DNA of 64,000 nt from Takifugu bimaculatus (lineage: Eukaryota; Chordata; Actinopteri; Tetraodontiformes; Tetraodontidae), in contig CP034975.1 of NCBI GenBank assembly GCA_004026145.2, positions 26,780,013 through 26,844,012 on the forward strand, read 5' to 3'. Within the stretch, counting starts at the first letter, position 1. The number at the start of each line of letters is the position of its first letter. Shown here one piece after another: positions 10,601 through 22,504 of this stretch. Both the position numbers and the translations under genes were made by a program. The notes beneath the pieces were generated by a model, which was given only the letters and a program-made list of their open reading frames with translations, made no database searches and was not told where the DNA came from.

Positions 10601-12626
10601 AGTGTTCTTTATGGGATGGTGGACACCCTTTAGAGGTTGACTGGGGAAACTGTTCTACTCTTGATAAGGACTTTTGATAAAAGTCCTGGATGAATTCAGC
10701 AGAATTTCTCTCCTTCTCCTTTGCAGTGTAATTCTCTAGCCACGCTTTGTCCCCTGGTATGTAGCCATGAACTTTCCTCTTGTGGAAGAATAGGCTGATG
10801 TTACTGAAACAGGAATAGGTGCACAGGGCACACCGGAACTCTTTCAGCTTGGTATGTTTGCAGTTCTCATGATTCTGAAGGGCTTGTCTGTAACAGGTGG
10901 TGTAACTGCAATAGCTACACTTTAGGGTAGCCAACTGGTTGTCCAGTCCAGAATGTTTGGCCAACATATGACTGTGAAGTTCATATTTGCGCTTGCAGGC
11001 AAAAGCACAGATCTCACACATGAGTGTTTTGGCCTGATGTCGTAATTTGTGGCTATTTAATAGGTCCATTCGGTGACTGCGGTAGGGACATTGGTCACAC
11101 TGATACCTACAAAATTAGACAGGTGATTTTGTTAATGTTTACTACAAATAAAGTTTTGTGATACTACTTATCTATGTACCTGAGGTCTCCAGCATGTTTC
11201 CTCATGTGGACATTGAGAGAGTGTTTCCATTTTGTAACATATCCACACTCGGTGCACATAAAGTTCTTGTCATCCGTGTGAGTCAGCATGTGTTTGGAGA
11301 GGTAGGACACATCGCGGCACCTGAAGTCACACAGACTGCACTTGTGAGGCTTCTCACCTATTACGAAGAGAAAAGAATTAAGAATTACGTCATGCCAACA
11401 TCAACAACAAATTAATACAACCCTGTTTCTGTTCTACCGCTGTGAATCAACGTGTGTCGTTTTAGACCACGTTTGTGTGGGGTCACGTAGCTGCACTCCG
11501 AGCAGCGATGGATCTTCTCATTGGCGTGTAAGTGTTCCAAGTGCTGCTCAAACTCCACGGGGTTAAATGTGGTGAAGGAGCAGAAATCACAGCAAAGCTT
11601 GTCATTTCCAGGGTGGCCGTGCCGTTGGTGCTGAAAGAAGGCTGCTTTGTTTGAGCAACAGAAGTCACATTGTGAGCAGTGGTAGGGTAGATGGGTCCGA
11701 TAATGAGCCTCCATGTCTGCCTGAGTTTGAAAAATCGCAGCGCATGCATGATGGTGGCATTGTACAGCTATGACAGCGTGCACCTCAGCAGCGTGTTGAA
11801 GAAGCTCCTTTGGCGAACAAGTCTGGAAGGTGCAACCCTGTTGAAAGCAGACTTGCTCATTTTCTGGTTTGATGTTGTGGGTCTTCATGTGAGCCTTAAG
11901 CAAACTACTAAGGTGAAACTTTTGACCGCAGGTGGGGCAAGAATAGATGTGACCTGCTGACATCAGCCCCTGCCTCTTCCGCATGTACGCTCGACAAGTG
12001 GCGGCGGACCGCATTCTTCTCCACGGCAGAATACTCACAGAGGTGGCACTGGTGTACCTTCTCACCTGCTTCGCGAAGCCTATGTATGCGTAACTTGCTT
12101 TTGCTGGAGAAGTTATGTTTGCAGGTGGGACACTGGAGAGTAGGGTCAGGAAAATGTGAGCGGAGATGCTCCTGCAGGTGGGAGTGCATCTTGAAGCAGC
12201 GCCGACATTGAGGGCAAGTGTGTGTGTCATAGATGTCCTCTGATCCTTCTGCAAGGTACGCTGATGGACAAGAGCAAATATAATTCAACTGACAATGTCT
12301 GGTTCTGGGTCCTCGTTATAACACCGTCACAACTAACGTCATCCTTATGTTATTAACTGATAGTTCACCATAAACAGATAAACAAACAACAAACCTTTGG
12401 TTGGTACAGATGGTGTGTCTACTGCTGATTTGGCACTTTTCACCACATTTCTTCCCTCTTTTACTTCTGTGTTTGTGCATCTCTGATGGCTCCTCACACT
12501 GTTCTGCTTGTAATGATGTTGGATTTGAGGTGGATTTCAGCTTTCTCTTTGGTCTCCCAGACAGCACAGGTTTATGGCCTCTACGGACTCGGCTGTGACT
12601 ACAGTCTCATTTCCCATGTGATCCAT
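7700..12626 (-). CDS. znf142: zinc finger protein 142, multi-C2H2, with apparent frame breaks
   Basis: This is a large nuclear protein with long arrays of C2H2 fingers, many in the pattern C-x2-C...H-x3/4-H with TGEKP-type linkers. Exons 5' to 3' are 12626-12395 (start MDHMGNETVV), 12260-11438, 11357-11180, 11106-8596, 8399-8294 and 8220-7700; every exon border fits in phase. The gene is head to head with bcs1l, as I recall for human ZNF142/BCS1L, which supports the name. Oddities: the first exon reads ATG-frame at both ends but a basic, AT-hook-like GRPKRK frame in the middle; a one-base shift lies near 11975 in a GGGG run; another break lies at 10530-10600, either a base loss or a 68-nt intron. 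The long stretch 10529-8596 is open throughout. Whether this copy makes full-length protein depends on those breaks. Confidence 0.85.
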
Positions 12627-13676
12627 ACATGCCATTTATTTTGGACAGAAACAGAGCATTTCTGATCGCCAATCATGATCTGTATTTTGGGGCTGTCACA
12701 TTTTCCCACATTGATTGGGCCGTATTGTCCTTTACCTAGAAGCGCAACATTGATTTATATGGATACAAAAGGAGCATGACACACATATACAGTATCTCGG
12801 GTTCATCTACAATCACACTTTATGTACTGAGCTATTGGACATTTCTATCTTTTTAACAAAACAAAGTATTGTAAATGTTTCATTGTGGAACAGATAAAGA
12901 AATCCCTTAATTTATTTTAGCCTACTGCCTCGGTTTGCAGCCCAATGTACATAAAACCAACTGCTGTATCTGGATCGGCGGTCAGATGATAAATATTAAA
13001 CATTTACTGCTACTAACATAATCGCTTTAGACCAGCTATTCCGTAACGATAGTTATGTTTTAGTGATATTATCAACTACGCTAACATTGCTATTAATGCT
13101 AGCTGAGCTAACGTTATATTTATCATGCAATGGGCGCGCAATCCCAATATTGTGTTTGCAAAATATCAATTTCGGGATTTACAGTAAAACAACTAGGTAA
13201 CATTTACCAGGGAAATATTACCTTATTATTTCCTCTGTCCGTTCACCGGCATGATAAATGTACTTGTATGTAAGAGGAACTAATGTTGTGGATTCGGAAT
13301 TACACGGAATTGTATTTGTGAGACACAGGAAAGTGTTGTAAAGGTCGGATGAGCAATATTAATATTGCACACACGGAAGGCTGGAAGATATTTTAAAGTG
13401 TTTGCCGATATTCACATCGGACAAAATAGTAGTTTTCAAGATATGGATTATAACCGGAGCAAAGCAGTACTAATTTTGTATGTTATTTGTAAGAGCGAAA
13501 GCTAATTTATTGCTGTAACATGGGAGACAGACAATTATGAGATCTCAAATCTGGCAGCGGTTATTTTTTCCTCCATTAACGGATATTTTCGATTTCCCCT
13601 CTGGATTATAACACGGATTTGTTTATTTTAGAACAACTGTTCCTCTGGATTTCACAGGTCTTCGCACAATATTAAC
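12627..13676. promoter_or_regulatory. shared divergent promoter region, znf142 / bcs1l
   Basis: About 1 kb separates the znf142 start (minus) from the bcs1l start (plus). It is AT-rich with no convincing TATA box or CpG island and no other gene. The 5' UTRs of both genes must lie here; untranslated exons may be present but cannot be placed by eye. Confidence 0.55.
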
Positions 13677-15936
13677 ATGCCTCTGTCAGACTTTCTGGAC
13701 GGCTTGAAGGACAACCCTTACTTTGGGGCTGGATTTGGTTTAGTCGGTGTTGGGACCGCATTGGCAGTGGCCAGGAAAGGTGCTCAGGTGGGAATGGTCT
13801 TCTTTCGCCGGCACTACATGATAACTCTGGAAGTCCCCAGCAGGGATAAGAGCTACCACTGGCTCTTGAGCTGGATCACCAAGCATGCCAGACACACTCA
13901 GCACCTGAGTGTTGAGACCTCTTACCTGGCTCATGAGAGTGGACGTGTTCACACACAGTTTGACTTCCACCCAAGCCCTGGAAACCACATCATTTGGTCA
14001 GCAGAATTCAAATATTTTTCACAGTGTGATCTCACTATAATTGGACTAAATACTTGTCCTCCTGCTTGCAGGTATGGAAGGAAGTGGATCAGGGTAGAAC
14101 GGACCAGAGAGAAGCAGATGGTGGATCTCCACACTGGAACCCCATGGGAGTCTGTGACCTTCACTGCTTTGGGCAGGGACAGACAGATTTTCTTTAATAT
14201 CTTACAAGAAGGTACATTTTTATACACCCTGCAAAACATATTTGACACACATTAGATTTTACAGGTGTGTCACTGGTACTACACCTATTTATTTAATTCT
14301 TTTGCCAAATTTCTTTCAGCACGAGAACTGGCTCTTAAGCAGGAAGAGGGACGAACTGTAATGTATTCAGCTATGGGAGCAGAGTGGCGCCCCTTTGGCT
14401 TTCCCCGACGACGCAGACCCCTAAGCTCTGTGGTTCTGGAGGCAGGTGTGGGGGAAAAGGATTGTAGATGACTGTGAAGGACTTCATTGGAAACCCAAAA
14501 TGGTACACGGACAGAGGTAGAATATTCATGTGTTAGACTTATTTCTATTCATTCCAATACAAGTTTGTTAGTCAAGGACTTTAAAGGATAGTTCATATAA
14601 AATGAGAAATAAAACAAAATCCGCAAAACAATTTTAGTCTCAGAACATGTTACAAAACTTAACTTTTAAGTGTTTATTTCCTTTAAAATAAATTGAAAGA
14701 GGAAATATGTTTTTTTTTTAAAAATATCCTATCCAATCTTTATAAATCAGACGCCCGTGCTGCCCTCCTGTGGATGCAAACGGTATTTCAGCTACTGTCT
14801 GAAACAAAAATAAACCAAAGAAAAGTGTTGCATATGCACTCACTGTGCCTTATGTAGAAGTCAATAATGCATCATAAGAGGGCATGTTCGTAATACTAAT
14901 GCTAATATTTCTTATTGTGCAATAGGGAATAATGGTTCTTGACTTAATTTTACTGCAGGCATTCCATACAGGAGAGGATATTTGCTCCACGGTCCCCCAG
15001 GATGTGGCAAAAGCAGCTTTATGTGAGTGTGCTGTAGATTATGATTTTTATTTTCCTTTACATTTGTATGACCAAGCACTATCATGCAACTTATTACCTT
15101 TACCCAGATACTGTATACAACACAATTAAGCGCAACAGCATAACCTTCTGTGTAGTTGCATTAGTTTACTACATTTCTGTGGTTCTTGCTTTTAATAAAT
15201 AATAAACAATACCTTTTTCAGCACTGCACTGGCAGGTGAGCTGGGCTACAGCATCTGTCTGATGAGTCTGAGTGACCGCTCCCTTTCAGACGATCGTCTG
15301 AACCATCTTCTCAGCGTAGCGCCGCAGCAAAGCATCATCCTGTTGGAGGATGTAGACGCAGCGTTTGTCAGCAGAGACCTGCTGCCCACAGAGAGTGAGT
15401 AGCAGGGAAGGAGCAATTGAGGAGTTTTGTGGCAGGATCAATAATATCCTCTTCTGCTTCACTAATTAAAATGCTTTTTGCCTCGTCTCCAGACCCTCTG
15501 GCCTACCAGGGAATGGGACGGCTGACATTCAGTGGCCTGCTTAATTCTCTGGATGGAGTGGCTTCATCCGAAGCCAGAATAGTTTTTATGACAACCAACT
15601 TCATTGACAGGTGGAAACCTGGATCACTTTTGTACGGAATCTGAAGTAATTAGTGATATTACCTCCCAGTTTGTATCTCCAGATTAGACGCTGCGTTGAT
15701 CCGACCAGGCCGTGTTGATATGAAGCAGTACATTGGTTACTGCACAGAATGGCAGCTCCAGCAGATGTTCCAGAGGTTCTACCCAGACGAAGCAGCGTCC
15801 GAAGGAGAGCGGTTTGCAGAACGTGCACTGGCTGCCCACGCGGAGATCAGCGCCTGCCCAGGTGCAAGGACACTTCCTGCTGCACAAAATGGACCCTGCG
15901 GGATCTATAGACAATGTTGCCCAGATTAAACAATGA
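13677..15936 (+). CDS. bcs1l: mitochondrial chaperone BCS1, seven exons, three 1-bp insertions
   Basis: This AAA ATPase of the mitochondrial inner membrane translocates the folded Rieske protein during complex III assembly. Exons are 13677-13996, 14072-14211, 14320-14516, 14959-15022, 15222-15394, 15493-15610 and 15683-15936. The N-terminus has a hydrophobic span ([16 protein letters not shown]) followed by a basic internal import signal, and no cleavable presequence, as usual for BCS1. Walker [10 protein letters not shown] and Walker [12 protein letters not shown] are intact, and the arginine-rich RPGRVD segment is present. Removing three extra bases (about 14460 G, 14473 T, 15855 T) would give 420 residues against about 419 in human. 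As written, the frame stops in exon 3. The insertions sit in otherwise perfectly conserved protein, so sequencing error or very recent decay is likelier than old pseudogenisation. Confidence 0.92.
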
Positions 15937-15951
15937 GGACCAGCTGGACTG

Positions 15952-15957
15952 AATAAA
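15952..15957 (+). terminator. poly(A) signal of bcs1l
   Basis: AATAAA lies 15 nt after the bcs1l stop codon, giving a very short 3' UTR. Further AATAAA-like motifs occur near 16115. Confidence 0.55.
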
Positions 15958-15959
15958 GA

Positions 15960-16369
15960 GAATCACCAGGAAGATTTTTTGTTGATGTTTTTAGTGTAAT
16001 CCCAGCAGTAGCGATGCTGTTTATTAGTTACTGTCAACGGCAACGTAAGACAGAAAAACAAAGTAGGGCTGACATCAAAGGCAATAGACCTACTTAAAGA
16101 TTCTGTAGTTTTATAATAAAATATTTTATTTTAGTGCACTTTACATTTAAAAAGCTCAACATAAATAATCAGCCATTAAACATAAAAGCAATCGTGGTTG
16201 TAAAAAGTATGAAATGGAAATAAGTATGAAATGGAAATAATCTAAAGTTTCTGTGGGGCCCTTTGATGGTCTGGAAGAGAAGTTCAAAGATGCGGTTTGA
16301 AGGTTTTGGTTGTTGGTTGTGATCACCGGAGGAGTGGAAGGAAATTCAACAGCTGTTGACTTGGCCAAG
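15960..16369. other. intergenic sequence with a short tandem duplication
   Basis: No gene seen. A 17-bp unit, aagtatgaaatggaaat, is repeated twice in tandem near 16205-16238. The right part may belong to the LINE remnant that follows. Confidence 0.4.
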
Positions 16370-16750
16370 GGGCAGCATATGTAGGTGGAAGAAAATGGGG
16401 CCACGGACTGATCCCTGAGGAACTCCACAGGCGACAGCTGACACTTAGCTTTCACTCCTCTGACAGAAACGTATTCAGTCCCTTCAGAGAGGTCAGACCA
16501 AACCCAATGAAGAGCAGTACCGAAGCCCGATGGTGTGGTGGTTGATGGTATCAAAGGCAGCAGAAAGATCAGAGGCTGAGCTAGCGACTGGTGCCATCAA
16601 CAGGTCATTAGTGACCCTGCTCAGTAGGGTCTGCAGGCCTGAACCCTGACTGAAGGCTTCAGACAGGTGGTTTGACCTGAGGCCTCACGTGGTCGTACGG
16701 CGACAGCTTTCTCAAGAACCCCTAGAAACGATGTCTCCAGTTGTTAGGCT
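16370..16750 (-). mobile_element. decayed LINE reverse-transcriptase fragment
   Basis: The minus strand encodes broken pieces of a non-LTR retrotransposon RT in the right order. They are LLSRVTNDLL, then DLSAAFDTINHHTI (the RT motif with a catalytic Asp), then GTALHWVWSDLSEGTEYVSVRGV, of which I cite only the pattern W-x2-DLS-x-TEYVSV, then a worn form of the VPQGSVLGPxLFSxYI motif. The pieces lie in different frames and the FxDD motif is missing, so it is a dead 5'-truncated or internal fragment. This pattern fits the L2/Rex1/CR1-like families; I cannot tell which. Confidence 0.75.
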
Positions 16751-17000
16751 AATCTCATCCGCCATCAGACATACCGTTGTTGGAGTCTGTGGATTTGAGT
16801 AAATGCACCGTACACAATGTTGAGTCTCTTCCTCACACGAGTCCCACCCGCTTCACAATCTCACTCTAGGAGAGAAAAATGTTCCAGGAACTGGTCACAG
16901 TGGAGCTCACAGAGATTCGATGGAGCACACAGCTACGTGGTCCTAATAACTTTATTGTCCATGTGACCCGACATAAACATTCCACAGATGTTTCCAGGAA

Positions 17001-17023
17001 GGGGGTGGGGGGGGGGGGGTGGG
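17001..17023 (+). repeat. G-rich tract
   Basis: A run of 23 bases is all G except for two T, upstream of cyp27a. It could form a G-quadruplex and is also prone to assembly length errors. Confidence 0.8.
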
Positions 17024-17271
17024 ACGACTGATGTTTTGACTATAGTGATGTGAAAACTCCTCAAACTGATCAGGCCGTGTGAATATCACTCTCTTGTTTT
17101 AGTGCAAAAATATTATTAAGGTGCAGCTGCTGGGTTGCTGCCCTGTCCTGGATGTGAGCGAGTCATGATGGAGGGGTTAATTCCTGGAAAACAATGCTCC
17201 TCCCTATAGTGCTGATTCCTCAACATTTCTGTGCATTCCCACTCCATGTCTGCCTGCCTCTGTGTAAACTC

Positions 17272-20200
17272 ATGTGGAAGAAAGGAAGCTGGCTGCTGCG
17301 GCCTCTGGCCTGGGCTCGCTCCTGCTCCGGGGGTGCAGGGAGGGTCTCCACAGTCCCAGCGTCTCCCCCCAATCTCCGCTTCAAACCACGGACGGTGGAG
17401 GACCTTCCACGCGTCAGCCTCTGGGAGCTGCTGTACAGATTAACGTTTCAGGGCTTCCACAGTCACATGCATGAACTACAGGTAGGCGGTTTCCCTCCAA
17501 AAATTCTGAAAGTATAAGTGTTGCTTTCTTTATGATATAGAACAGGGGTCACCAACCTTTTTGAAACCAAGAGCTACGTCATGGGTACCGAGTCGTGTGA
17601 CACACTCCTCTAAAATAACAAACTGTGTGTGTGTGTGTGTATCAGTAACTTAGAGTGGGTAACAGAAAAGATCAATATTCAACACTTTATTATTATTAAT
17701 CTCAGCAATTGTTCAGATGATCACTTCTACATTTGATCAGAAAAAAAATGTCAAGTTTTCACCAGACCCTTTCAACCATAAGAAACTAAACCATTTTAAC
17801 TCAAAAACCATTTTAATTCATAAACTATGTTGAACCATGTTTTAAAAAGTTATGCAACATTTAAAAAAAAATAACTTTCATATTGAATAAATCTTAACTG
17901 AACAAATCTACTGCAATTCTGCTCAAAATCTGTTCCATTTTATAAACACACTTTTTAGCTCCTGGGCCTTCTCTGACAGTAGAATGCTTCCCGGTGGGTA
18001 GTTAGCATTAGCATTGTAGCTTTCATGACGCTGTAGTGAAGCGTCGCTCCACATTGTGCTGCTTCGCCGTCATCACAGTCGCTCCGCAAATGCAACATAC
18101 ACTCCTTCCTTTCACAGTGGTGAAAAAAAATACTCTTCCTCCCATTCACTTTGAAAATGATAAATTTACTGTCTTCTTTTTGCCATGTTTTTGGGGTAGA
18201 AAATTGCACTCCACTCACCATTTTCAGTGCCCGCGAGTTTATTCTCCACAAGCTCAAAGGTTATTTCATGCGCACAATACTGACCTTTGAACTAGGCCAG
18301 AGTTCACCTTCATTTTATTTATATTTTTATTTATTTTTAAGACATTGTCATTTTGAAATCTATGTAAATGCAGGTGTGATTTAAAAAAATAGCAGTAGAA
18401 AAAATGTTCTTAGACGCACCTCACTTGCGAGTTTTGCTATTTTTAGAACAGGCTTGCGGGCGATTCATGTGGTCAGTTGCGGGCAACTTGGTGCCCACGG
18501 GCGCTGTGTTGGTGACCCCTGATATAGAATCTTTGACAGGATGTTGCTTTGGTTGCTGAAGAGGATAACGGTGTCATCGGCCTTAACAGGAAACAAGAAA
18601 AAAGTTGTCTCCGCTGACAAATGCTGTGTTTATTACAACATGGTTTTGTACTGGGACGATGTTGTCAGTGGGAGTTTCAGCTTCTCTGGTGTTTATGCTC
18701 ACCTGCCTCTCTCGTCAGATCCTGGAGAAAGGGCGATATGGGCCCATCTACAGGAATGGAATGAATGCAGTGTCTGTGAGCACCGCAAAGCTCCTGGAGG
18801 AGGTTTTGAGAAATGATGACAAGTTCCCAAACAGAGGCGACATGTCAATTTGGAAAGAGTATCGCGACCTCAGAGGATACGGCTACGGGCCTTTCACTGA
18901 GTAAGACGTTCACTGGTGTAGATGGTAAACTGTGTCGCCTTATGGTGCTGCCAGTGGAATCCTTTGGCCAAAAATCATTAACTGTTTCCTTGTCTTCCAC
19001 TATTCCCTACAGCCATTTATCTTTCTTGCTCATTTCCAACCACAAGGTTGCTGCATGCGGATTAAGCCCCTATTAAGAGTGGAGCAGGTTTAATATCATC
19101 ATATCGTCCCCCAGGAAGGATGAGCGATGGTACAACCTGAGGGCGGTTTTGAACAAACGGATGCTGCGCCCAAAGGATGCTCTCCAGTACGGCGACACCA
19201 TCGGCGAGGTCGTCACGGACTTCATCAGGAGAATCTACTTCCTCCGTCAGCGCAGCCCCACTGGAGATGTGGTGACCGACCTGAACAACGAGCTCTATCA
19301 CTTTTCCCTTGAAGGTACGCTGACTTTCTTTGTTAGCCACTGGGAAAATTAGATGTTTTACTGGTTTATTATTTAATCCTAACATTTGCCCTTCAGCTAT
19401 TGCCTCCATACTCTTTGAGACCAGGCTTGGGTGTCTGGAAGAGGAAATCCCGACGGGCACCCAGGACTTCATCAATGCGATATCCCAGATGTTCTCCAAC
19501 AACTTTCAAGTTTTCCTGATGCCCAAGTGGAGTCGGGGTGTGCTCCCCTACTGGAGGCGCTACGTAGCAGGCTGGGATGGTATCTTCAGCTTTGGTGGGT
19601 GTTATTGTTATTCCTAGTCCCTTTTTTTAATGTTGTGTTTTATATATGTCCAATGCTCAAGAGAAGTTTTAATTCTTGGGAGAAGAAATTAGCATGCTAG
19701 CTAGACAGCCTCTCACACGACATAAGGGTTTCTAATCGAGATGATGTGTCCAAGTCAACCGGTTTTTATTGCTGCACTGATTTCAGCTACCAGGTTGATT
19801 GACAGGAAGATGGAGTTCATCCAACAGCATCTGGACAACAACCAGAACGTGGAGGGAGAGTATCTGACATACCTCCTGTCCAACACTCAGATGAGCATCA
19901 AGGACGTGTACGGCAGCGTCTCAGAGCTTTTACTTGCTGGAGTGGACACGGTAAATGCTCACTGAAATAGTTTTGCATTCAGATCCAATCCGATGTGCCA
20001 CCATGTTTATGTTGCCTGTTTACTGAATTTATCCCTCCCCCCAGACTTCCAATACCCTCACATGGACTCTGTACTTGCTGTCCAAATATCCTCAATGCCA
20101 GGAAATACTTTTCAAAGAAGTGTCCACATCAGTACCAGCAGACAGGGCGCCTTCTGCTGAGGAGGTGACCCGAATGCCGTATCTACGGGCTGTTGTCAAG

Positions 20201-21019
20201 GAATCGCTGAGGTGAGGTTACAGCTCAGCATAAAAAGCCAGTAAACATCCTACAAACACACAAACATACCTGCACCAGTGGGGAGAAACAGAACTGTCGT
20301 GTCTTTGTCCTGTTTTCCTTTACATATGATGCAGGATGTTTCCAGTGATTCCTATGAATGGACGAATCCTGGCAGATAAAGATGTTATGATTGGTGGATA
20401 TCAGTTTTCAAAGAATGTGAGTCTGATTTATTCATTTTTGTCTTGTATTAACTTTTGAATTGGCACAACTATATTCGAATCATCCAGATTAAAGCATTTT
20501 ATTATTATAGTTTTTTCCTTTCTTCCAGACTGCTTTCAATTTTTCTCACTATGCCATCGGCCGCGATGAGGACACGTTCCCTGAACCGGCCACCTTTATG
20601 CCTGAAAGGTGGCTACAGGACAGCCACAACAGGCCCAACGCCTTCGGCGCCATCGCGTTTGGATTTGGAGTCCGAGGCTGTGTCGGCCGCAGGATTGCAG
20701 AGCTGGAGATGTATTTGTTTCTGTGTCATGTAAGTGACACGTGGACAAACTAGCAGCAACAATAATTCACCCCGATAAGAGCTGAGCCAACATGTGATAT
20801 CGGTTAACTTTAACTAACCTGCTGTTGGCGCATCATCGTTGTGATTATCATAGAGGGCCTTCAAAGAATATTTTTCCTTTTTTTCAGCTAATGAGGCACT
20901 TTGAGATCAAACCAGATCCAAAAATGGGGGAGCTGAAAAGCGTCTGCCGCACTGTTCTGATCCCAGATAAACCAGTGAGCCTCCGCTTCTTGGACAGAGG
21001 AAGTGGACACGCTGCGTGA
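17272..21019 (+). CDS. cyp27a1: cytochrome P450 family 27A (sterol 27-hydroxylase type), nine exons, intact
   Basis: This is a mitochondrial P450 that, in the family, oxidises the sterol side chain using adrenodoxin. Exons are 17272-17481, 18719-18900, 19115-19314, 19397-19594, 19787-19950, 20045-20211, 20335-20416, 20529-20729 and 20888-21019. They sum to 1536 nt (511 residues) with every junction in phase. The N-terminus is basic and Trp/Arg-rich, as expected for a mitochondrial presequence. The I-helix motif AGVDTT spans residues 314-319 across an intron. The ExxR pair is E371-R374, also split by an intron, followed by PERW near 426. The heme loop FGFGVRGCVGRR has Cys452. The chosen ATG starts MWKKGSW; an upstream in-frame ATG at 17194 would add 26 residues. 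Teleosts can have several cyp27a paralogues, so the exact number is uncertain. Confidence 0.9.
17543..18521 (+). mobile_element. hAT-like non-autonomous DNA transposon in cyp27a intron 1
   Basis: The element is 979 bp. Its ends are perfect 14-bp terminal inverted repeats, CAGGGGTCACCAAC, at both termini. It is flanked by an exact 8-bp target-site duplication, atatagaa, at 17535-17542 and 18522-18529. The CAGGG start and 8-bp duplication are typical of the hAT superfamily. No transposase frame is visible, so it would need a helper element. It makes up about four fifths of the 1237-bp intron; without it the intron would be about 250 bp. Confidence 0.93.
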
Positions 21020-22504
21020 TTTTGGATGGCTTTCATCACAAATGTTGTTGCCAGATAGAATTTTTTATTCTGTGTGGCCAAAAACAATAGTTTGACTGTG
21101 GGATTGTGCAGAATAATTAGCAATGACAATCAAAAATGATAAAAAAAGTGGTCCTTGTAAAAAAGTGGACCCGACGTTGTCTCTCATGTACAAAGTTTGG
21201 AAAATAATTCTTCAAGTGCTCTTCAAATACTAAACTAGACTTTTACCCCGATTTTAAAATTAAAATTGGTAAGATTAAAAATCATTATTCCTGAAAAAGA
21301 CGTAATTCGACCAACACACTGAAAAATATCCAGCAGGCGGCAGCAAAACCACATGAGGGCGGATTCCAGCAGGTCGTTTGGTCAACTGTTGGACACCGAC
21401 TTTTAGGTCAGAAAGACACATCATCATGCATGAAAATTAATGAAAATTAATTAAGAATTGGACAGAGACTTTCCAACAACAATAAATCTTAACGTTATTG
21501 CATCCGTTTCGAAACATTTTACTTTCGGCTTCTACCGTTCAAATGTGTTTTCACCAGGTCATGTTTGTCTTCCAGGTTCCAGTCAGTCACTCATTGGCAG
21601 AGCCAGCAGTTAAAGCTGACACTGACTCTGGGGCTTGTGAAAGCTGATTCATTCCTTCATATCTGCTGCCAGCTGCTTCTCTGGATCAGTTTCTAGATTC
21701 CATCTGTTAGATTGTGTTCGCGTCGGCATTCCTGTGGTCGCAACTTTGGCCCAAACTTCTGTAAATCTAATGTTCTTGGCGTCCTTTCTTTAAAATAGTT
21801 TTTAGAGTCAGCTGTGGAGTGACGGGAGGGCTGATCTGGTACCTGGAAGCCAGGTTAGGGACACAAACGTCCAACCTGAGCATGAAAGAAAATCGAATTA
21901 GCAACACAGGGAGAATCTGAGCACCAGGCATTGCAGAGGTGACCTGTGAACATCAAGAACATGCTTGACACTTGTCCTCAGCTGGGAAGGTGCAGACAGA
22001 GAGATTACAGATGTGCACTTCATATTTTGCCTAATAAAGGCCAGGAGTCAATTAAAAAGCAGAGAAATTAATCTAAAGAGCGTCTGCTCGGATCTCACGT
22101 GATTGTGTTGTGCTATTCATTTTGGATGCAGCATATTCTAAATCATGAAAACTACAAACCTTTGGTGATCAGGGGTTGTCAGCGACATTGTTCGATTCGG
22201 ACAGGTGCAAACCTTCATAAAGTCACCTGTACTCTCAGGTGCACCACTCAAGGTTAAGACCTGAAGCATCTTGAACCGGCCCTGCTTCCTTTCACCTGTA
22301 AGTCCACCTTTCTGACTTTTGTAGTCAAGTCGGGTGGTAATTGGGTCACTGTGACTTCCGCAAACGCCGTTTACTTGCGCACCTGGTCAATTTAAAAGTT
22401 ATTGCCGCAAATAAAAATCTGATATTTTTCCACTCAGACCAGTGTCCGTGTCCTTTAGGTTCACTTTCACCGATGTATTTTCTAACATGTAAATGTACAT
22501 TCGG
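21020..22504. other. intergenic region between cyp27a and tns1
   Basis: It holds the cyp27a 3' UTR and the upstream region of tns1. AATAAA-like motifs occur near 21481 and 22033. No coding exon or RNA gene is recognised. Confidence 0.5.
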
